Below are positions 18,371 through 28,414 of a DNA stretch of 64,000 nucleotides, piece by piece (position 1 is the stretch's first letter; each line of letters opens with the position of its first letter). Source of the stretch: Erythrobacter sp. (GTDB lineage: Bacteria > Pseudomonadota > Alphaproteobacteria > Sphingomonadales > Sphingomonadaceae). A program made the position numbers and the translations under genes. The stretch is taken from the NCBI GenBank assembly GCA_027311945.1, contig DAICXZ010000030.1:62001-126000 (forward strand), written 5' to 3'. The notes under the pieces are model-generated. The model worked only from the letters and a program-made list of their open reading frames with translations, had not been told where the DNA came from and did not search any database.

Positions 18371-19698
18371 TCGCCGACCGCGAATTCGATGATCGCCGCG
18401 CGCTCTGCTGCGGTATCGCCCTTGCGCCAGAACAGCAGCAGGCGGTCGGTCCCCGCCGGATAGGATGCGCCGGTGGCCGGATCGTGGTTGACGAAGGTGA
18501 AATCGAGATGTGCGGGCGAGCGGCCATCGAGATAGAGCCCGCCGATGGGCGAGAGGAGGGTGCGGAGGCCCGCGCTGTCCACATACCAGGCATCGACGAA
18601 GCCCGGCTCGGTCGCGGCAAGCGCGAGCATCACCGCATCGCAATGATCGAGGGGCAACCGCTGCGCCGGATCACGCAGTTGCGGCGGGCCTGCGGATTCG
18701 ATGTCGCACCCCGGCGCGGCGGCGGAATGGAGGTCGAGTGACCATTCGGGCAGTGCCATGGCCCGCGCGCTCGCCACCAGATCGGGCAGCTCTCCAGCAA
18801 AGAAGAACGCGCTTTCGATTGCGCCGCCCGCCTCGCTGGCGGGGCCGGGCAAGGCCGAGCGGGCTTGCTGGCGGCGCTGCTCGCGCACCAGCTCCACGAA
18901 GTCGGCGGGCGATGCGGCGAGGGCAGGGGCGAGGCTGCGCGTGAATAGCCCACCCTCGGGCGTGTCCCATGCGGCATCGCCGGTCGGCCCGGCGGCGAGC
19001 GTTACGAGCCGTCCGCTGCCTGCTGGCATGTCGTCCTCCACCCACGCGGCATCGCGGCGCTGTGCCGAGCGCAAGGTCCGGTTGGGCACACCGAGCACGG
19101 TGGGTGAGAGATTGCGCACCGCCATATGCTCACCCCCGCGCATCGCGCCGCCCGAGGCGCAGCTGTCGATGGCGAGGAACACGTCGGCCCCGCGCTCGCG
19201 CATGGCGCGCACGGCGGCGGCGAGTTCGTCGTCGACCAGCGCGCCGGGCAGCGCGCCATCGCGCCACTCGCCCGCATCGGCCAGCAGCAGCACCTCATCC
19301 TCGCCATCGGCTTCGTCGCGCGGGCCGGTATCGGGGATGCGGCTGCCGTGGGCGGAAAAATAGAGCACGATGCGCTGGCCCGGCATGGCGCTGTTGGTGA
19401 GCCGGGTGAGTTCTTCGCGGACTCGCGCCAGCGTCGCCGCTGCGCCTTCGAGCCCCACGGTTTGTGCTTCCGCGCCCACGAAGCCCCTGAACGCGCCGCG
19501 CATAGCCACCGCATCGGCGCGCGCTCCGGCAAGAGCATAGGGCGCCAGCGCCGGATCGGTGAACTCCGACACGGCGACGATCAGCCCCGCAACCGGGCGC
19601 GACGCCTCTTCCGCGCGCGCACCGTGGGCGGCGAGCACGATAATCGCCGCGAGCGAGCATAGGGAGAGGCGAGCGGCCACTATCACGCCTGCCGGCAT
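18367..19698 (-). CDS. Exported caspase-family (peptidase C14) protease
   Basis: 443 aa from the ATG at 19698, chosen over the track's TTG (19737) because MPAGVIVAARLSLCSLAAIIVLAA gives a proper signal peptide ending GARA; an ATG at 19722 is also possible. The caspase p20-like domain follows: VAGLIVAVSEF (strand 1), catalytic His117 in VLYFSAHGSR, and catalytic Cys180 in FLAIDSCASGG. An acidic DEADGEDEVLL loop resembles metacaspase substrate-pocket text. The C-terminal ~200 residues are less conserved beta-rich sequence (LYLDGRSPAHLDFTF). Clan CD cysteine peptidase, so a second caspase-fold enzyme in the same locus as the CHAT protein. Target unknown. It is divergent from the amidoligase cluster. 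Confidence 0.88.
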   Translation of the reverse strand: MPAGVIVAARLSLCSLAAIIVLAAHGARAEEASRPVAGLIVAVSEFTDPALAPYALAGARADAVAMRGAFRGFVGAEAQTVGLEGAAATLARVREELTRLTNSAMPGQRIVLYFSAHGSRIPDTGPRDEADGEDEVLLLADAGEWRDGALPGALVDDELAAAVRAMRERGADVFLAIDSCASGGAMRGGEHMAVRNLSPTVLGVPNRTLRSAQRRDAAWVEDDMPAGSGRLVTLAAGPTGDAAWDTPEGGLFTRSLAPALAASPADFVELVREQRRQQARSALPGPASEAGGAIESAFFFAGELPDLVASARAMALPEWSLDLHSAAAPGCDIESAGPPQLRDPAQRLPLDHCDAVMLALAATEPGFVDAWYVDSAGLRTLLSPIGGLYLDGRSPAHLDFTFVNHDPATGASYPAGTDRLLLFWRKGDTAAERAAIIEFAVGD

Positions 19699-19845
19699 AG
19701 CACGGACGTGGCCTAAAGGCATGGCCCACAAGCACAATGTCAGGCTTCGTCAGGGCTTGTGGCCTTGCCGCTCCACCGCCACGCAAAGGCGCACAGGCCT
19801 GACAATCATATTGCATTGCAGCACCAAGGGGCGTCTAATCCCGCC

Positions 19846-22800
19846 ATGATCCGTGCCGCCCTCAACCACCTCACCCATTACCGTTATGCCAGGCCGATCC
19901 GGCTCGGCCCGCAGGTGATCCGGCTGCGCCCCGCGCCGCACACGCGGACCTCGGTTCCCAACTATGCGCTGACAATCAAGCCTGAGGGCCACTTCATCAA
20001 TTGGCAGCAGGATCCGCACGGCAACTGGCAGGCGCGCGTTGTCTTCCCCGAGCCGGTCAGCGAGTTCTCCATCGAGGTCGACCTGATCGCCGACATGAGC
20101 GTGATCAACCCGTTCGATTTCTTCGTGGAAGACTACGCCGAGAACTACCCCTTCGCCTACGACGAGAAGCTGAAGACTGATCTGGCCGCCTATTTCGATT
20201 GCGAGCCGCAAGGCCCGCTGTTCGAGGACATGGTCGCCGCCAACAAGGGCCATCAAGGGCGCACGATCGACTTCCTCGTCTCGCTCAACCAGCAGGTCGA
20301 GCGCCGGGTCAATTACGTGATCCGCATGGAGGCGGGCACACAGGAGCCAGAGCAGACTCTGGAAGTTGGCAGCGGCTCGTGCCGCGACAGCGCGTGGCTA
20401 TTGGTGCAGTTGTTGCGGCGGCTCGGCTTCGCGGCGCGGTTCGTGTCGGGCTATTCGATCCAGCTCGTCGCCGATGTCGAGCCGGTCGAGGGGCCTAAGG
20501 GCGTGTCGCAGGACGTGGTCGATCTTCATGCATGGGCAGAGGCCTATATCCCCGGCGCGGGCTGGGTGGCGATGGACGCAACCTCGGGCATGTTCGCGGG
20601 CGAGGGGCACATTCCGCTCTGCGCCACGCCGCACTATCGCTCCGCCGCGCCGATCGAGGGGCTGGCCGAGCCGACCGAGGTCGATTTCGATTTCCGCATG
20701 CGGGTCGACCGGGTGGCCGAGGCGGTGCGGATAACAAAACCCTTCACCGACGACCGCTGGACCGCCTTGCTCGATCTCGGCGCGAAGGTGGACGAGGATC
20801 TGAACGCGCAGGACGTGCGGCTGACTCAGGGCGGCGAGCCGACCTTCGTGGCCGAGGACGGCGGCGAGGCTCCCGAATGGAACGGCGAGGCGGTCGGCCC
20901 GACCAAGGCGGGCTATGCCGACAAGCTCATCCGCAAGCTCGGCGCGGCCTTCGCGCCTGGCGCGCTGCTGCACCACGGGCAGGGCAAGTGGTATCCGGGC
21001 GAGAGCCTGCCGCGCTGGGGCTTCTCGCTTTACTGGCGCAAGGATGGCGTCCCATTATGGAACAATCCAGCGCTGATCGCGCGCGACCCGGAAGAGGGCG
21101 CGCAGGACGCGGTCGGCCCCGAGGAGGCCGAGCAGTTCCTTAACGCCGCGGCCGAGCAGTTCGGCGTGGGCGAGGGCTATGTCCACCCGGTCTATGAAGA
21201 CCCGGAGAAGTGGATCGAGCGCGAGGGCGAGCTGCCCGTCAACGTGACCGCGCTTGACCCGAAGATCGAAGACCCGGAGGAGCGCCAGCGTATCGTGCAG
21301 ACCTTCAGCCGGGGGCTGACCAAGCCGATCGGTTATGTGCTGCCGATCCAGCGCTGGCAGGCGAAGCAGGCCAAGGAGCCGGGCCGCTGGAAGAGCGAAC
21401 AATGGCGGCTGAGGCGCGGCGCGCTGTTCGCGGTGCCGGGGGATTCGTCGCTCGGCTATCGCCTGCCGCTGGGATCGCTGCCTCACGTTCCCGAATCGGG
21501 CTATCCCTATATTCACCCGCGCGTCGAGACCGATCCGCAGGCACCGCTCGCCGACTTTCGCGAGCAGCGCGCCGCGCGCGGAGCCGATCAGCGCGAGGCC
21601 GAGCAGCGGCATGAACGCGTCGAACAGGCCGAGGGCAGCAGGCAGGAACGGGTCGAGCAGGAGATCGTCGAAGGGGCTGTGCGCACCGCGCTGACGGTGG
21701 AGCCGCGTGGCAGCTACCTCTCGGTCTTCATCCCCCCGCTGGAGGCGATGGAAGACTTCCTCGAAATGGTTGCCGAGATCGAGGCGACCGCCGAGGAAAT
21801 GGGTCTGCCGGTGCGGATCGAGGGCTATCCCCCGCCGCCCGACCCGCGCATCAGCGTGCTCAAGGTCACGCCCGATCCCGGCGTGATCGAGGTCAACATC
21901 CACCCCACCGCCAGTTTTGACGAGCTGGTCGATGTCACCACCCGGCTTTACGACGCGGCGCGCGAGTGCAAGCTGACGGCGGACAAGTTCATGGTCGATG
22001 GGCGCTCGGTCGGCACCGGCGGCGGCAACCACATGGTGCTGGGCGGGGCGAGTTTTACGGATAGCGCCTTCATCCGGCGGCCGGATCTGCTCAAGAGCTT
22101 CGTGCTTTACTGGCAGCGCCATCCTTCGCTCAGCTACCTGTTCTCCGGCCTCTTCATCGGCCCTACCAGCCAGGCTCCGCGTATAGACGAGGCGCGACAT
22201 GACAGCCTTTATGAGCTGGAGATCGCGCTGGCGCAGGTGCCGCAGCCGGGGGTGCCGCCGAAGTTCCCCTGGGTGGTAGACCTGTTGTTCCGCAACATGC
22301 TGGTCGATGTCACGGGCAACACCCACCGGACAGAGATCTGCATCGACAAGCTCTATTCGCCCGATGGCCCGACCGGGCGGCTCGGCCTCGTCGAGTTCCG
22401 CGGGTTTGAGATGCCGCCGGACGCGAAGATGAGCGTTGCCGCGCAACTGCTGCTGCGCGCGCTCGCCGCGTGGTTCTGGCGCGAACCGCAGGAGGGTGAC
22501 CTTGTGCGCTGGGGCACGAGCCTGCACGACAAGTTCCTGCTCCGGCACTACTGCTGGCAGGATTTCCTCGGCGTGCTCGATGACCTGCGTCAAGCGGGCT
22601 ACGATTTCGATCCCGAGTGGTTCGAGGCGCAGAACCAGTTCCGCTTCCCGGTACATGGCACGGTCCATGCGGGCGGGGTGGAGCTGGAGATCAGCCATGC
22701 GCTCGAACCTTGGAACGTGCTCGGTGAAACGGGGGCGATTGGCGGTACGGTGCGCTATGTCGACAGCTCGACCGAGCGGCTTCAGGTAAAGGCGCGCGGG

Positions 22801-23190
22801 CTGACGCCGGGACGGCATGTGATCGCCTGCAATGGGCGGCGCGTGCCCATGCAACCCACCGGCACGCCGGGCGAGTCGGTGGCCGGGGTGCGCTACAAGG
22901 CCTGGGCCCCGGCAACCTGCCTGCACCCGCTGCTGGAGGCCGATGCACCTTTGACCTTCGATGTCTACGATACGTGGAACGGGCGCTCGCTGGGCGGCTG
23001 CATCTACCATGTCGCCCATCCGGGCGGGCGCAGTTACGACGACCTGCCGATCAACGACTTCGAGGCCGAAGCGCGGCGCCGCGCGCGGTTTCAGGAGCAG
23101 GGCCACACACCGGGGCAGATGGATGCGCCACGGCCCGAGCACCACGGCGAGTTCCCGCTCACGCTCGATCTGCGTAGGCCCGCCCGGTAA
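19846..23190 (+). CDS. Transglutaminase-like plus DUF2126 protein (amidoligase-cluster component)
   Basis: 1114 aa from the ATG at 19846 ([21 protein letters not shown]); the track's GTG at 19759 adds 29 residues without family character. Residues 1-95 are a bacterial transglutaminase N-terminal beta domain. The transglutaminase core has Cys179 in GSCRDSAW, His228 in DLHAWAEAY and Asp244 in AMDATSG. The rest is DUF2126, with long runs such as [21 protein letters not shown] and [12 protein letters not shown], which in related families is a glutamine-synthetase-like/COOH-NH2 ligase fold. The ATP-grasp gene starts at its stop codon (TAATG). Such operons are described by Iyer and colleagues as peptide-synthesising amidoligase systems; the product is not known. 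Confidence 0.93.
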   Translation: MIRAALNHLTHYRYARPIRLGPQVIRLRPAPHTRTSVPNYALTIKPEGHFINWQQDPHGNWQARVVFPEPVSEFSIEVDLIADMSVINPFDFFVEDYAENYPFAYDEKLKTDLAAYFDCEPQGPLFEDMVAANKGHQGRTIDFLVSLNQQVERRVNYVIRMEAGTQEPEQTLEVGSGSCRDSAWLLVQLLRRLGFAARFVSGYSIQLVADVEPVEGPKGVSQDVVDLHAWAEAYIPGAGWVAMDATSGMFAGEGHIPLCATPHYRSAAPIEGLAEPTEVDFDFRMRVDRVAEAVRITKPFTDDRWTALLDLGAKVDEDLNAQDVRLTQGGEPTFVAEDGGEAPEWNGEAVGPTKAGYADKLIRKLGAAFAPGALLHHGQGKWYPGESLPRWGFSLYWRKDGVPLWNNPALIARDPEEGAQDAVGPEEAEQFLNAAAEQFGVGEGYVHPVYEDPEKWIEREGELPVNVTALDPKIEDPEERQRIVQTFSRGLTKPIGYVLPIQRWQAKQAKEPGRWKSEQWRLRRGALFAVPGDSSLGYRLPLGSLPHVPESGYPYIHPRVETDPQAPLADFREQRAARGADQREAEQRHERVEQAEGSRQERVEQEIVEGAVRTALTVEPRGSYLSVFIPPLEAMEDFLEMVAEIEATAEEMGLPVRIEGYPPPPDPRISVLKVTPDPGVIEVNIHPTASFDELVDVTTRLYDAARECKLTADKFMVDGRSVGTGGGNHMVLGGASFTDSAFIRRPDLLKSFVLYWQRHPSLSYLFSGLFIGPTSQAPRIDEARHDSLYELEIALAQVPQPGVPPKFPWVVDLLFRNMLVDVTGNTHRTEICIDKLYSPDGPTGRLGLVEFRGFEMPPDAKMSVAAQLLLRALAAWFWREPQEGDLVRWGTSLHDKFLLRHYCWQDFLGVLDDLRQAGYDFDPEWFEAQNQFRFPVHGTVHAGGVELEISHALEPWNVLGETGAIGGTVRYVDSSTERLQVKARGLTPGRHVIACNGRRVPMQPTGTPGESVAGVRYKAWAPATCLHPLLEADAPLTFDVYDTWNGRSLGGCIYHVAHPGGRSYDDLPINDFEAEARRRARFQEQGHTPGQMDAPRPEHHGEFPLTLDLRRPAR

Positions 23191-25673
23191 TGTCCCAAGC
23201 CGGACAGTCTGCGGAACGGCTCCTTCCCGATCCCCTCGCAAGCTACGCGGTGGGCGATCCCTCGGCCGACGTGTTCTCCTCCGCCGCATCGGAACTGGCG
23301 GCGTGCTGGAAGCACTATGTCGCCGGGATATCGCGGCACGGGGGCGGTGGGCTGGCAGGCGTGCAACCCTATCTTGATCGCCATGTCGGCGATCTAGGCC
23401 TCGCCTTCCGCGTGGCGGGCGACAAGGGCGAGCGCCCATGGCCGCTCAACCCGCTGCCAATCTTCGTCAGCGCGGGCGAATGGGCAGGGATCGAGCGCGG
23501 GCTGATCCAGCGCGCCGACCTGCTCGAAGCGGTGGTGGCCGATATCTATGGCCCGCAGCGGTTGGTGGCCGACGGACATCTGCCCGCAGCGGTCATCTCG
23601 GGCAGCGACCATTTTGCGCGCCGCATGGTGGGGGTGCAGCCATCGGGCGGGCACTATCTGCACGTGCTCGGCGTCGATCTGGCGCGCGGGCCGCAGGGCG
23701 AATGGCGCGTGCTGGCCGACCGCGCGAGGCTTCCGCACGGGATTGGCTATGCGCTTGAAAACCGGCTCGCCATAGCGCGCGCGACCGGCGGCCTGCTCGC
23801 CTCGCTCGGCACCCGCCGCCAGACCGCCTTCTTCGAACAGTTGCGGCAGGGGCTGGCGGCGAGCTGCTATCGCTCCGATCCGCGCATCGCGCTGCTGACG
23901 CCGGGACGGTTCAACCAGTTCTACCCCGAACAGGCGCTGCTGGCGCGGCATCTGGGCTTCTCGCTGGTCGAGGGGCGTGACCTTACTGTGCGTGACGAAA
24001 AGGTGTTCGTGCGCACCATCGCCGGGCTCAAGCGGGTCGACGGGCTGTGGCGCTGGATCACCACGCGCGACATCGACCCGCTCAATTTCGATGCGCGCTC
24101 GCAGATCGGGGTGCCGGGGCTGATCAATGCTGCCGCCGACGGGCTGGTGCTGGCCAACTGGCCCGGTGTCGGCGTGATCGAGAGCCGCGCCATGCCGGCC
24201 TTCCTGCCGCAACTGGCGCAGGTGTTGCTGGGCGAGCCGCTGGCCCTGCCCAATGCCGCGACCTGGTGGCTCGGCGGCGAGCGCGAGCGGGGCCACGTCC
24301 TCGAAAACTTCGACGAACTGATGATCGCGCCTGCCTTCCGCCAGCCGCTGCCCGGCCTTCCCGATGGGCAAGCGCGCGTAGGCGGAAGTCTCTCAGCCGA
24401 AGATCGCGCGGCGGTGCTGCGCGCTATCGCGGCGCGGCCGCTCGATTTCTCGGCGCAGGAAGTGGTACGCTATTCCACCGCTCCAGCTCTGATCGACGCC
24501 CGGATAGAACCGCGCGCCTTCACCATTCGCGCCTTCCTCGCGCGCGATGGAAACGGCGACTGGGCCGTGATGCCCGGTGGCTTTGCCCGCATCTCGCAGG
24601 AAGAGCATCACCGCAACTCGCTAATGGGGCTGGGCGACATTGCCACCGACCTGTGCGTGGTGGACCCTGCCGCGCTGCCTGAGGTCACCATCACCCCCGG
24701 CATGGCCGCGCCTGCGCTGCGCCGCGATCAGGGGCTGTTGCCGAGCCAGGCGGCGGATAACCTGTTCTGGCTTGGCCGCTATTGCGAACGCGCGCATCAG
24801 GTGAGCCGGATCGTGCGCAATCTCGTCGAGCAGATCGCCATTGCCGGGGGCGGGGTGGATGCGGCTTCGGCGATCACTAGGCTCGCGAATCTGTTGCGCG
24901 ACCTTGGCGCGGTGCCGCCCGAAAGCCGCGGTTGGCAGCCCTCGCGATTGGCGGGGGCGGCGATGGGCTCGGTCGATATGCCCGGCTCGGTGCACAGTTC
25001 GCTGGAGGCGGTGCGCCAGCTCGCGCTGCTGCTGCGCGACCGGCTCAGCCGCGATGCCTGGCGCGTGATCCAGCGCCCGATGCCGACCGTGCCTGAAGGC
25101 GATATTGAAGCGATTTCGGGTGTTTGCGATCGTCTCGTCGAGCGGTTCTCGGCGCTCACCGGCCTCATGTCGGATACGCTGGTGCGCGGAGCGGCGGTGC
25201 AGTTCCTCGACATCGGGCGCAGCCTTGAACGGTGCTCGATCATGGGCCAGGCTTCGGCTGCGCTGGCGCTCGACCGGGCCAGCCATGAGGATCTATCGGC
25301 GCTGGTCGACCTGGTGGACGGACAGAACGTCTATCGTAGCCGCTACCTCGTGTTGCCGTCGCGCGCGCCGGTGCTCGACATGGTGCTGCTCGATCCGGCA
25401 CAGCCGCGCTCGATGGCGCATCAAATGCTGCGCCTGATCGACCGGCTCGGCGCCCTGCCGAGCCTGCGCGAGGATGGCATGATCGAACAGCCGCTGCGCA
25501 TTGCTCGCAGCATCAACGCCCGGCTCGAGGGGCTGGCTGCCGGCAGCATCGACAAGGCCATCGTGCAGGGCCTACTGCGCGACCTGTTCGCGCTGTCCGA
25601 CGCCATCGGCAACCGCTGCTTCCTGCAGGACCACGGCCCGCAGGCCAAGATCACCGCGAGCCTGCTCGGATGA
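23190..25673 (+). CDS. Circularly permuted ATP-grasp (type 2) plus alpha-E domain fusion
   Basis: 827 aa. The N-terminal ~480 residues are the circularly permuted ATP-grasp family (old DUF404/DUF407): PLNPLPIFVSAGEW, RAGLIQRADLLEAVVADIYGP-type start, later ARLPHGIGYALENR, LTPGRFNQFYPEQALLARHLG and FTIRAFLARDG. The C-terminal ~310 residues are the alpha-E domain (DUF403), beginning LPSQAADNLFWLGRYCERA. In many genomes these are separate genes; here they are fused. ATP-grasp enzymes form amide bonds with ATP; alpha-E is a helical partner domain of unknown role. One-base overlap upstream and 4-base overlap downstream point to one transcript. Confidence 0.94.
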   Translation: MSQAGQSAERLLPDPLASYAVGDPSADVFSSAASELAACWKHYVAGISRHGGGGLAGVQPYLDRHVGDLGLAFRVAGDKGERPWPLNPLPIFVSAGEWAGIERGLIQRADLLEAVVADIYGPQRLVADGHLPAAVISGSDHFARRMVGVQPSGGHYLHVLGVDLARGPQGEWRVLADRARLPHGIGYALENRLAIARATGGLLASLGTRRQTAFFEQLRQGLAASCYRSDPRIALLTPGRFNQFYPEQALLARHLGFSLVEGRDLTVRDEKVFVRTIAGLKRVDGLWRWITTRDIDPLNFDARSQIGVPGLINAAADGLVLANWPGVGVIESRAMPAFLPQLAQVLLGEPLALPNAATWWLGGERERGHVLENFDELMIAPAFRQPLPGLPDGQARVGGSLSAEDRAAVLRAIAARPLDFSAQEVVRYSTAPALIDARIEPRAFTIRAFLARDGNGDWAVMPGGFARISQEEHHRNSLMGLGDIATDLCVVDPAALPEVTITPGMAAPALRRDQGLLPSQAADNLFWLGRYCERAHQVSRIVRNLVEQIAIAGGGVDAASAITRLANLLRDLGAVPPESRGWQPSRLAGAAMGSVDMPGSVHSSLEAVRQLALLLRDRLSRDAWRVIQRPMPTVPEGDIEAISGVCDRLVERFSALTGLMSDTLVRGAAVQFLDIGRSLERCSIMGQASAALALDRASHEDLSALVDLVDGQNVYRSRYLVLPSRAPVLDMVLLDPAQPRSMAHQMLRLIDRLGALPSLREDGMIEQPLRIARSINARLEGLAAGSIDKAIVQGLLRDLFALSDAIGNRCFLQDHGPQAKITASLLG

Positions 25674-26542
25674 TCTACGAGGTCCACCACCGCACCACCA
25701 TCAGCTATGGCGTGCCGGTGTCGCAGGCCCGCTTCAACATTCGCCTGCGGCCCTATGGCTGGCCGGGCCAGTCGATCATCGCGCAGAAGCTGGAATTCGG
25801 CCCGCAGCCCGATCAATGGCGCGACGAGGTCGGGCCCTATTGCGTGAACCGTAGTGTGATCGGCTATTCGGGCAAGCTTTCCGAACTGGCCATTGAGAGC
25901 CGCTTCACGATGGACGTCACCGCGCGCCCGCCGGTCCACGAAGGCCCATCGCTTGAGCAGTTGCGGCAGCAGGCGCTCGATAGCCGCGATCTGTCGGTCC
26001 TTTCGCCTGCGCCTTACCTGTTCGCCTCGCGAATTGCCGATGCCAACTCGGCCATTGGCGACTGGGCGGGCGGCCTGCTGGCGACAGACCAGCCTATCGT
26101 GGCGGCGGCGAGCACTGTGATGAACGCGATCCATCGCGACTTCGCCTATCGCCCCGGTGCCACCTCGAGTGCTACCCCGCCCGCCGAAGCCTTCGCGCGG
26201 CGCGAGGGGGTGTGTCAGGATTTTGCCCATGTGATGATCGTGGCGCTGCGCAGCCAGGGCATTCCGGCGGCCTATGTCAGCGGCTACCTGCGCACGGTGC
26301 CACCGCCGGGGCAGGCGCGGCTGCTCGGCGCCGATGCCATGCACGCCTGGGCGGCTGTGTGGTGCGGGGCGGAGCTGGGCTGGATCGGGTTCGATCCGAC
26401 CAACGATTGCCTCGCGCTGGGCGATCATATCCTGATCGCGATGGGCCGCGACTATGCCGATGTTTCGCCTATCGACGGCACATTCGTGGGCTCGGCACCG
26501 CAGAATATGACGACGGCGGTGGACGTGATCGCGCAGGAATAG
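25670..26542 (+). CDS. Transglutaminase-like cysteine peptidase of the amidoligase cluster
   Basis: 290 aa, cytoplasmic (no signal). Residues 1-85 are a bacterial transglutaminase N-terminal domain (MIYEVHHRTTISYGVPVSQARFN). The core has Cys182 in EGVCQDFAH, His225 in AMHAWAAVW and Asp242 in GFDPTNDC, the complete triad. In this cluster type such enzymes are thought to cleave or transfer peptide bonds made by the ATP-grasp partner. The ATG overlaps the previous TGA by 4 bases. The proteasome-like Anbu gene sometimes found in such clusters is not in this window. Confidence 0.94.
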   Translation: MIYEVHHRTTISYGVPVSQARFNIRLRPYGWPGQSIIAQKLEFGPQPDQWRDEVGPYCVNRSVIGYSGKLSELAIESRFTMDVTARPPVHEGPSLEQLRQQALDSRDLSVLSPAPYLFASRIADANSAIGDWAGGLLATDQPIVAAASTVMNAIHRDFAYRPGATSSATPPAEAFARREGVCQDFAHVMIVALRSQGIPAAYVSGYLRTVPPPGQARLLGADAMHAWAAVWCGAELGWIGFDPTNDCLALGDHILIAMGRDYADVSPIDGTFVGSAPQNMTTAVDVIAQE

Positions 26543-26584
26543 CGCGGGATGACATTACCCTGATCGACACCCTGATCGACCTTG

Positions 26585-26680
26585 CTCCCCTCCCCTTGGG
26601 GAGGGGCTGGGGGTGGGGGCTCGACGCTGGCTGGCGTGGAACCCCCATCCCAACCCTTCCCCACAGGGGAAGGGCTTTGC
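26585..26680. repeat. Double-hairpin G/C-rich intergenic palindrome (REP-like)
   Basis: The arms 26587-26619 and 26642-26674 are inverted, imperfect copies (CCCCTCCCCTTGGGGAGGGG against the complement of CCCTTCCCCACAGGGGAAGGG). Each arm is itself a hairpin. It lies between the convergent ends of the transglutaminase and GST genes, where it could also work as a bidirectional terminator or mRNA-end stabiliser. Only one copy is seen in this window. Confidence 0.7.
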
Positions 26681-26703
26681 GCGTCGATGCTGTGTCTAAG
26701 CGC

Positions 26704-27342
26704 TTAACTAGCCGGGAACAGCGTTAGCGGATCACCCTCGGCCCATGGCTCATGCTTGACCATGGCGCGGGCGAACAGGTCGCTTTCGAGATGCCCGGCG
26801 AGCCAGTTCTGGACCTGCGGCAAGTCTTGCGCGGCAAACCAGTCGCGGTCGGTGTGCGCGAACTGGCGCACGAACGGGAACGTCGCCGCATCGACCAGCC
26901 CCATCGCTTCGCCGCCAAGTTGCGGCTGGAGAGCGAGCCTTTCCTCCAACGCTTGCAACAGCGCGAGGCCTGCCGCGCGGTGTTCTTCCGGATCGCTGTC
27001 ATAGCGGTGAGGGTATTTGTAGCGATCGAGCGCGTGCTTGAACGGGCCGTCGTTGGCGGCGATCAGTGGATCATCGGCGCTGACGAGCCAGCCCTGCGGG
27101 TCCGAGAGCCCCAGCGCCCAGCGCATGATGTCGAGGCTCTCGTCGATCACTTCGCCAGCCGGAGTGACCACCACCGGCACCGTCGCCTTGGGCGAGGCTT
27201 CGCGCAGGGCATCGGGCTTGGCCGAGAGCTTTACCTCGCGCAGCACGCAAGTCGTGCCGCTCACCACCAGCGCCAGCCTCGCGCGCATCGCATAGGGGCA
27301 GCGGCGAAAGCTGTAGAGGATCGGCAGCGTCTCAGTCGTCAC
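26704..27342 (-). CDS. Glutathione S-transferase family protein
   Basis: 212 aa. The thioredoxin-fold N-terminus has [15 protein letters not shown] with a Grx-like CPYA motif, followed by [21 protein letters not shown], which is the cis-Pro loop and glutathione gamma-glutamyl contact (ES) of GSTs. The C-terminal half is helical ([28 protein letters not shown]). Related to stringent-starvation or omega-like GSTs with Cys chemistry; substrate unknown. The start is a GTG at 27342 inside the end of trhO, 11 bases of overlap, so the two are co-translated. Confidence 0.88.
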   Translation of the reverse strand: MTTETLPILYSFRRCPYAMRARLALVVSGTTCVLREVKLSAKPDALREASPKATVPVVVTPAGEVIDESLDIMRWALGLSDPQGWLVSADDPLIAANDGPFKHALDRYKYPHRYDSDPEEHRAAGLALLQALEERLALQPQLGGEAMGLVDAATFPFVRQFAHTDRDWFAAQDLPQVQNWLAGHLESDLFARAMVKHEPWAEGDPLTLFPAS

Positions 27343-28273
27343 GCCGGGCCCCGATATGCGCCTCGCCTCGTTCGGCAGCGAGCTTCTCCTGCCGGTGCCG
27401 TTCCCGCAGCCCCGCGCGCTGCTGCTCGGTGCGGCTGGCGTGGCAGTGCGGGCAACTCACTCCCGCCTCGTAAAGCGGTGAGGCCAGCTCCTCCTCGCCC
27501 AGCGGCAGGCGGCACGAGTGGCAGAGCGCATAGGTGCCCTGCTCAAGCCCGTGGCGCAGACTCACGCGCTGGTCGAACACGAAACATTCGCCCTGCCAAA
27601 GGCTCTCGGCCTCGGGCACCTGTTCGAGATATTTGAGGATGCCGCCCTTGAGGTGATAGACCTCGTCGATCCCCTCGGACTTCAGGAAAGCGGTCGACTT
27701 CTCGCAGCGGATGCCGCCGGTACAGAACATCGCCACGCGCTTCTTCCCGCCCGAGAGCAGCTGCGCCTGCCGCGTCCGCCACCAGTCGGGAAACTCGGTG
27801 AACGAGGCGGTTGCGGGATCGATCGCGCCAGCAAAGGTGCCGATCGCCACTTCGTAATCGTTACGGGTGTCGATCACCACGGTTTCGGGATCGCTGATCA
27901 GGGCGTTCCATTCCTCCGGTTCGACATAGTGGCCGACCTTTTCAAGCGGATCGATATCGGGCTCGCCCATGGTGACGATCTCGCGCTTCAGCCGCACCTT
28001 CATCCGGAAGAACGGCATCTTTGGCGCGCGCGAGAGCTTCACGTCGGTTTCGGCGCAGCCGGGCAGCGCGCGGATATGGGCGAGCGCCGCGGCAATGCCC
28101 TCGTCGGTTCCGGCGATGGTGCCGTTGATGCCCTCCGCCGCGAGCAGCAGCGTGCCCTTGATCCCCTGCGCCTCGCACAGCGCCAGCAATGGCTCGCGCA
28201 GCGCCGAGTGGTCGGCAAAGCGGGTGAAGTTGTAAAGCGCGGCGACGCAGATCGGCAGGTCGGGTTCGGACAT
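27332..28273 (-). CDS. trhO: tRNA uridine(34) hydroxylase, rhodanese family (TrhO/YceA)
   Basis: 313 aa from the ATG at 28273 ([19 protein letters not shown]); the track's start adds 22 residues without support. N-terminal ferredoxin-like domain with [14 protein letters not shown], then a rhodanese domain with [13 protein letters not shown] and the active-site Cys in [12 protein letters not shown], then a C-terminal zinc-like Cys cluster ([18 protein letters not shown]). TrhO catalyses oxygen-dependent formation of 5-hydroxyuridine at the tRNA wobble position. Length and motif order match the family. Confidence 0.95.
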   Translation of the reverse strand: MSEPDLPICVAALYNFTRFADHSALREPLLALCEAQGIKGTLLLAAEGINGTIAGTDEGIAAALAHIRALPGCAETDVKLSRAPKMPFFRMKVRLKREIVTMGEPDIDPLEKVGHYVEPEEWNALISDPETVVIDTRNDYEVAIGTFAGAIDPATASFTEFPDWWRTRQAQLLSGGKKRVAMFCTGGIRCEKSTAFLKSEGIDEVYHLKGGILKYLEQVPEAESLWQGECFVFDQRVSLRHGLEQGTYALCHSCRLPLGEEELASPLYEAGVSCPHCHASRTEQQRAGLRERHRQEKLAAERGEAHIGARRDD

Positions 28274-28414
28274 GCAGCGCCCGTTATCACGCGCAGCGGG
28301 GGCGCTCAATCGGGTGGCATGCGTGCCGCGCCGATGCACTTTGCGACAAGCGCGCGCATTGACATTGCTGCAATCGTTGTGGTTCGTAACGATCGTGAGG
28401 GAGAGAGGGATACA

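Noticed and set aside
6600-19698. Reading the CHAT/caspase locus as CRISPR-linked (craspase), gasdermin or abortive-infection defence
   Set aside because: No Cas genes, CRISPR array, gasdermin-like or nucleotide-cyclase gene is visible, and both proteases have signal peptides.
21055-23439. 794-aa ORF antisense to the DUF2126 gene
   Set aside because: Shadow frame, Arg/His-rich, no motif.
27518-28414. Upstream 299 codons of the carotenoid-oxygenase frame
   Set aside because: Overlaps trhO on the other strand; the ATG at 28415 has an RBS and begins a Tat signal.
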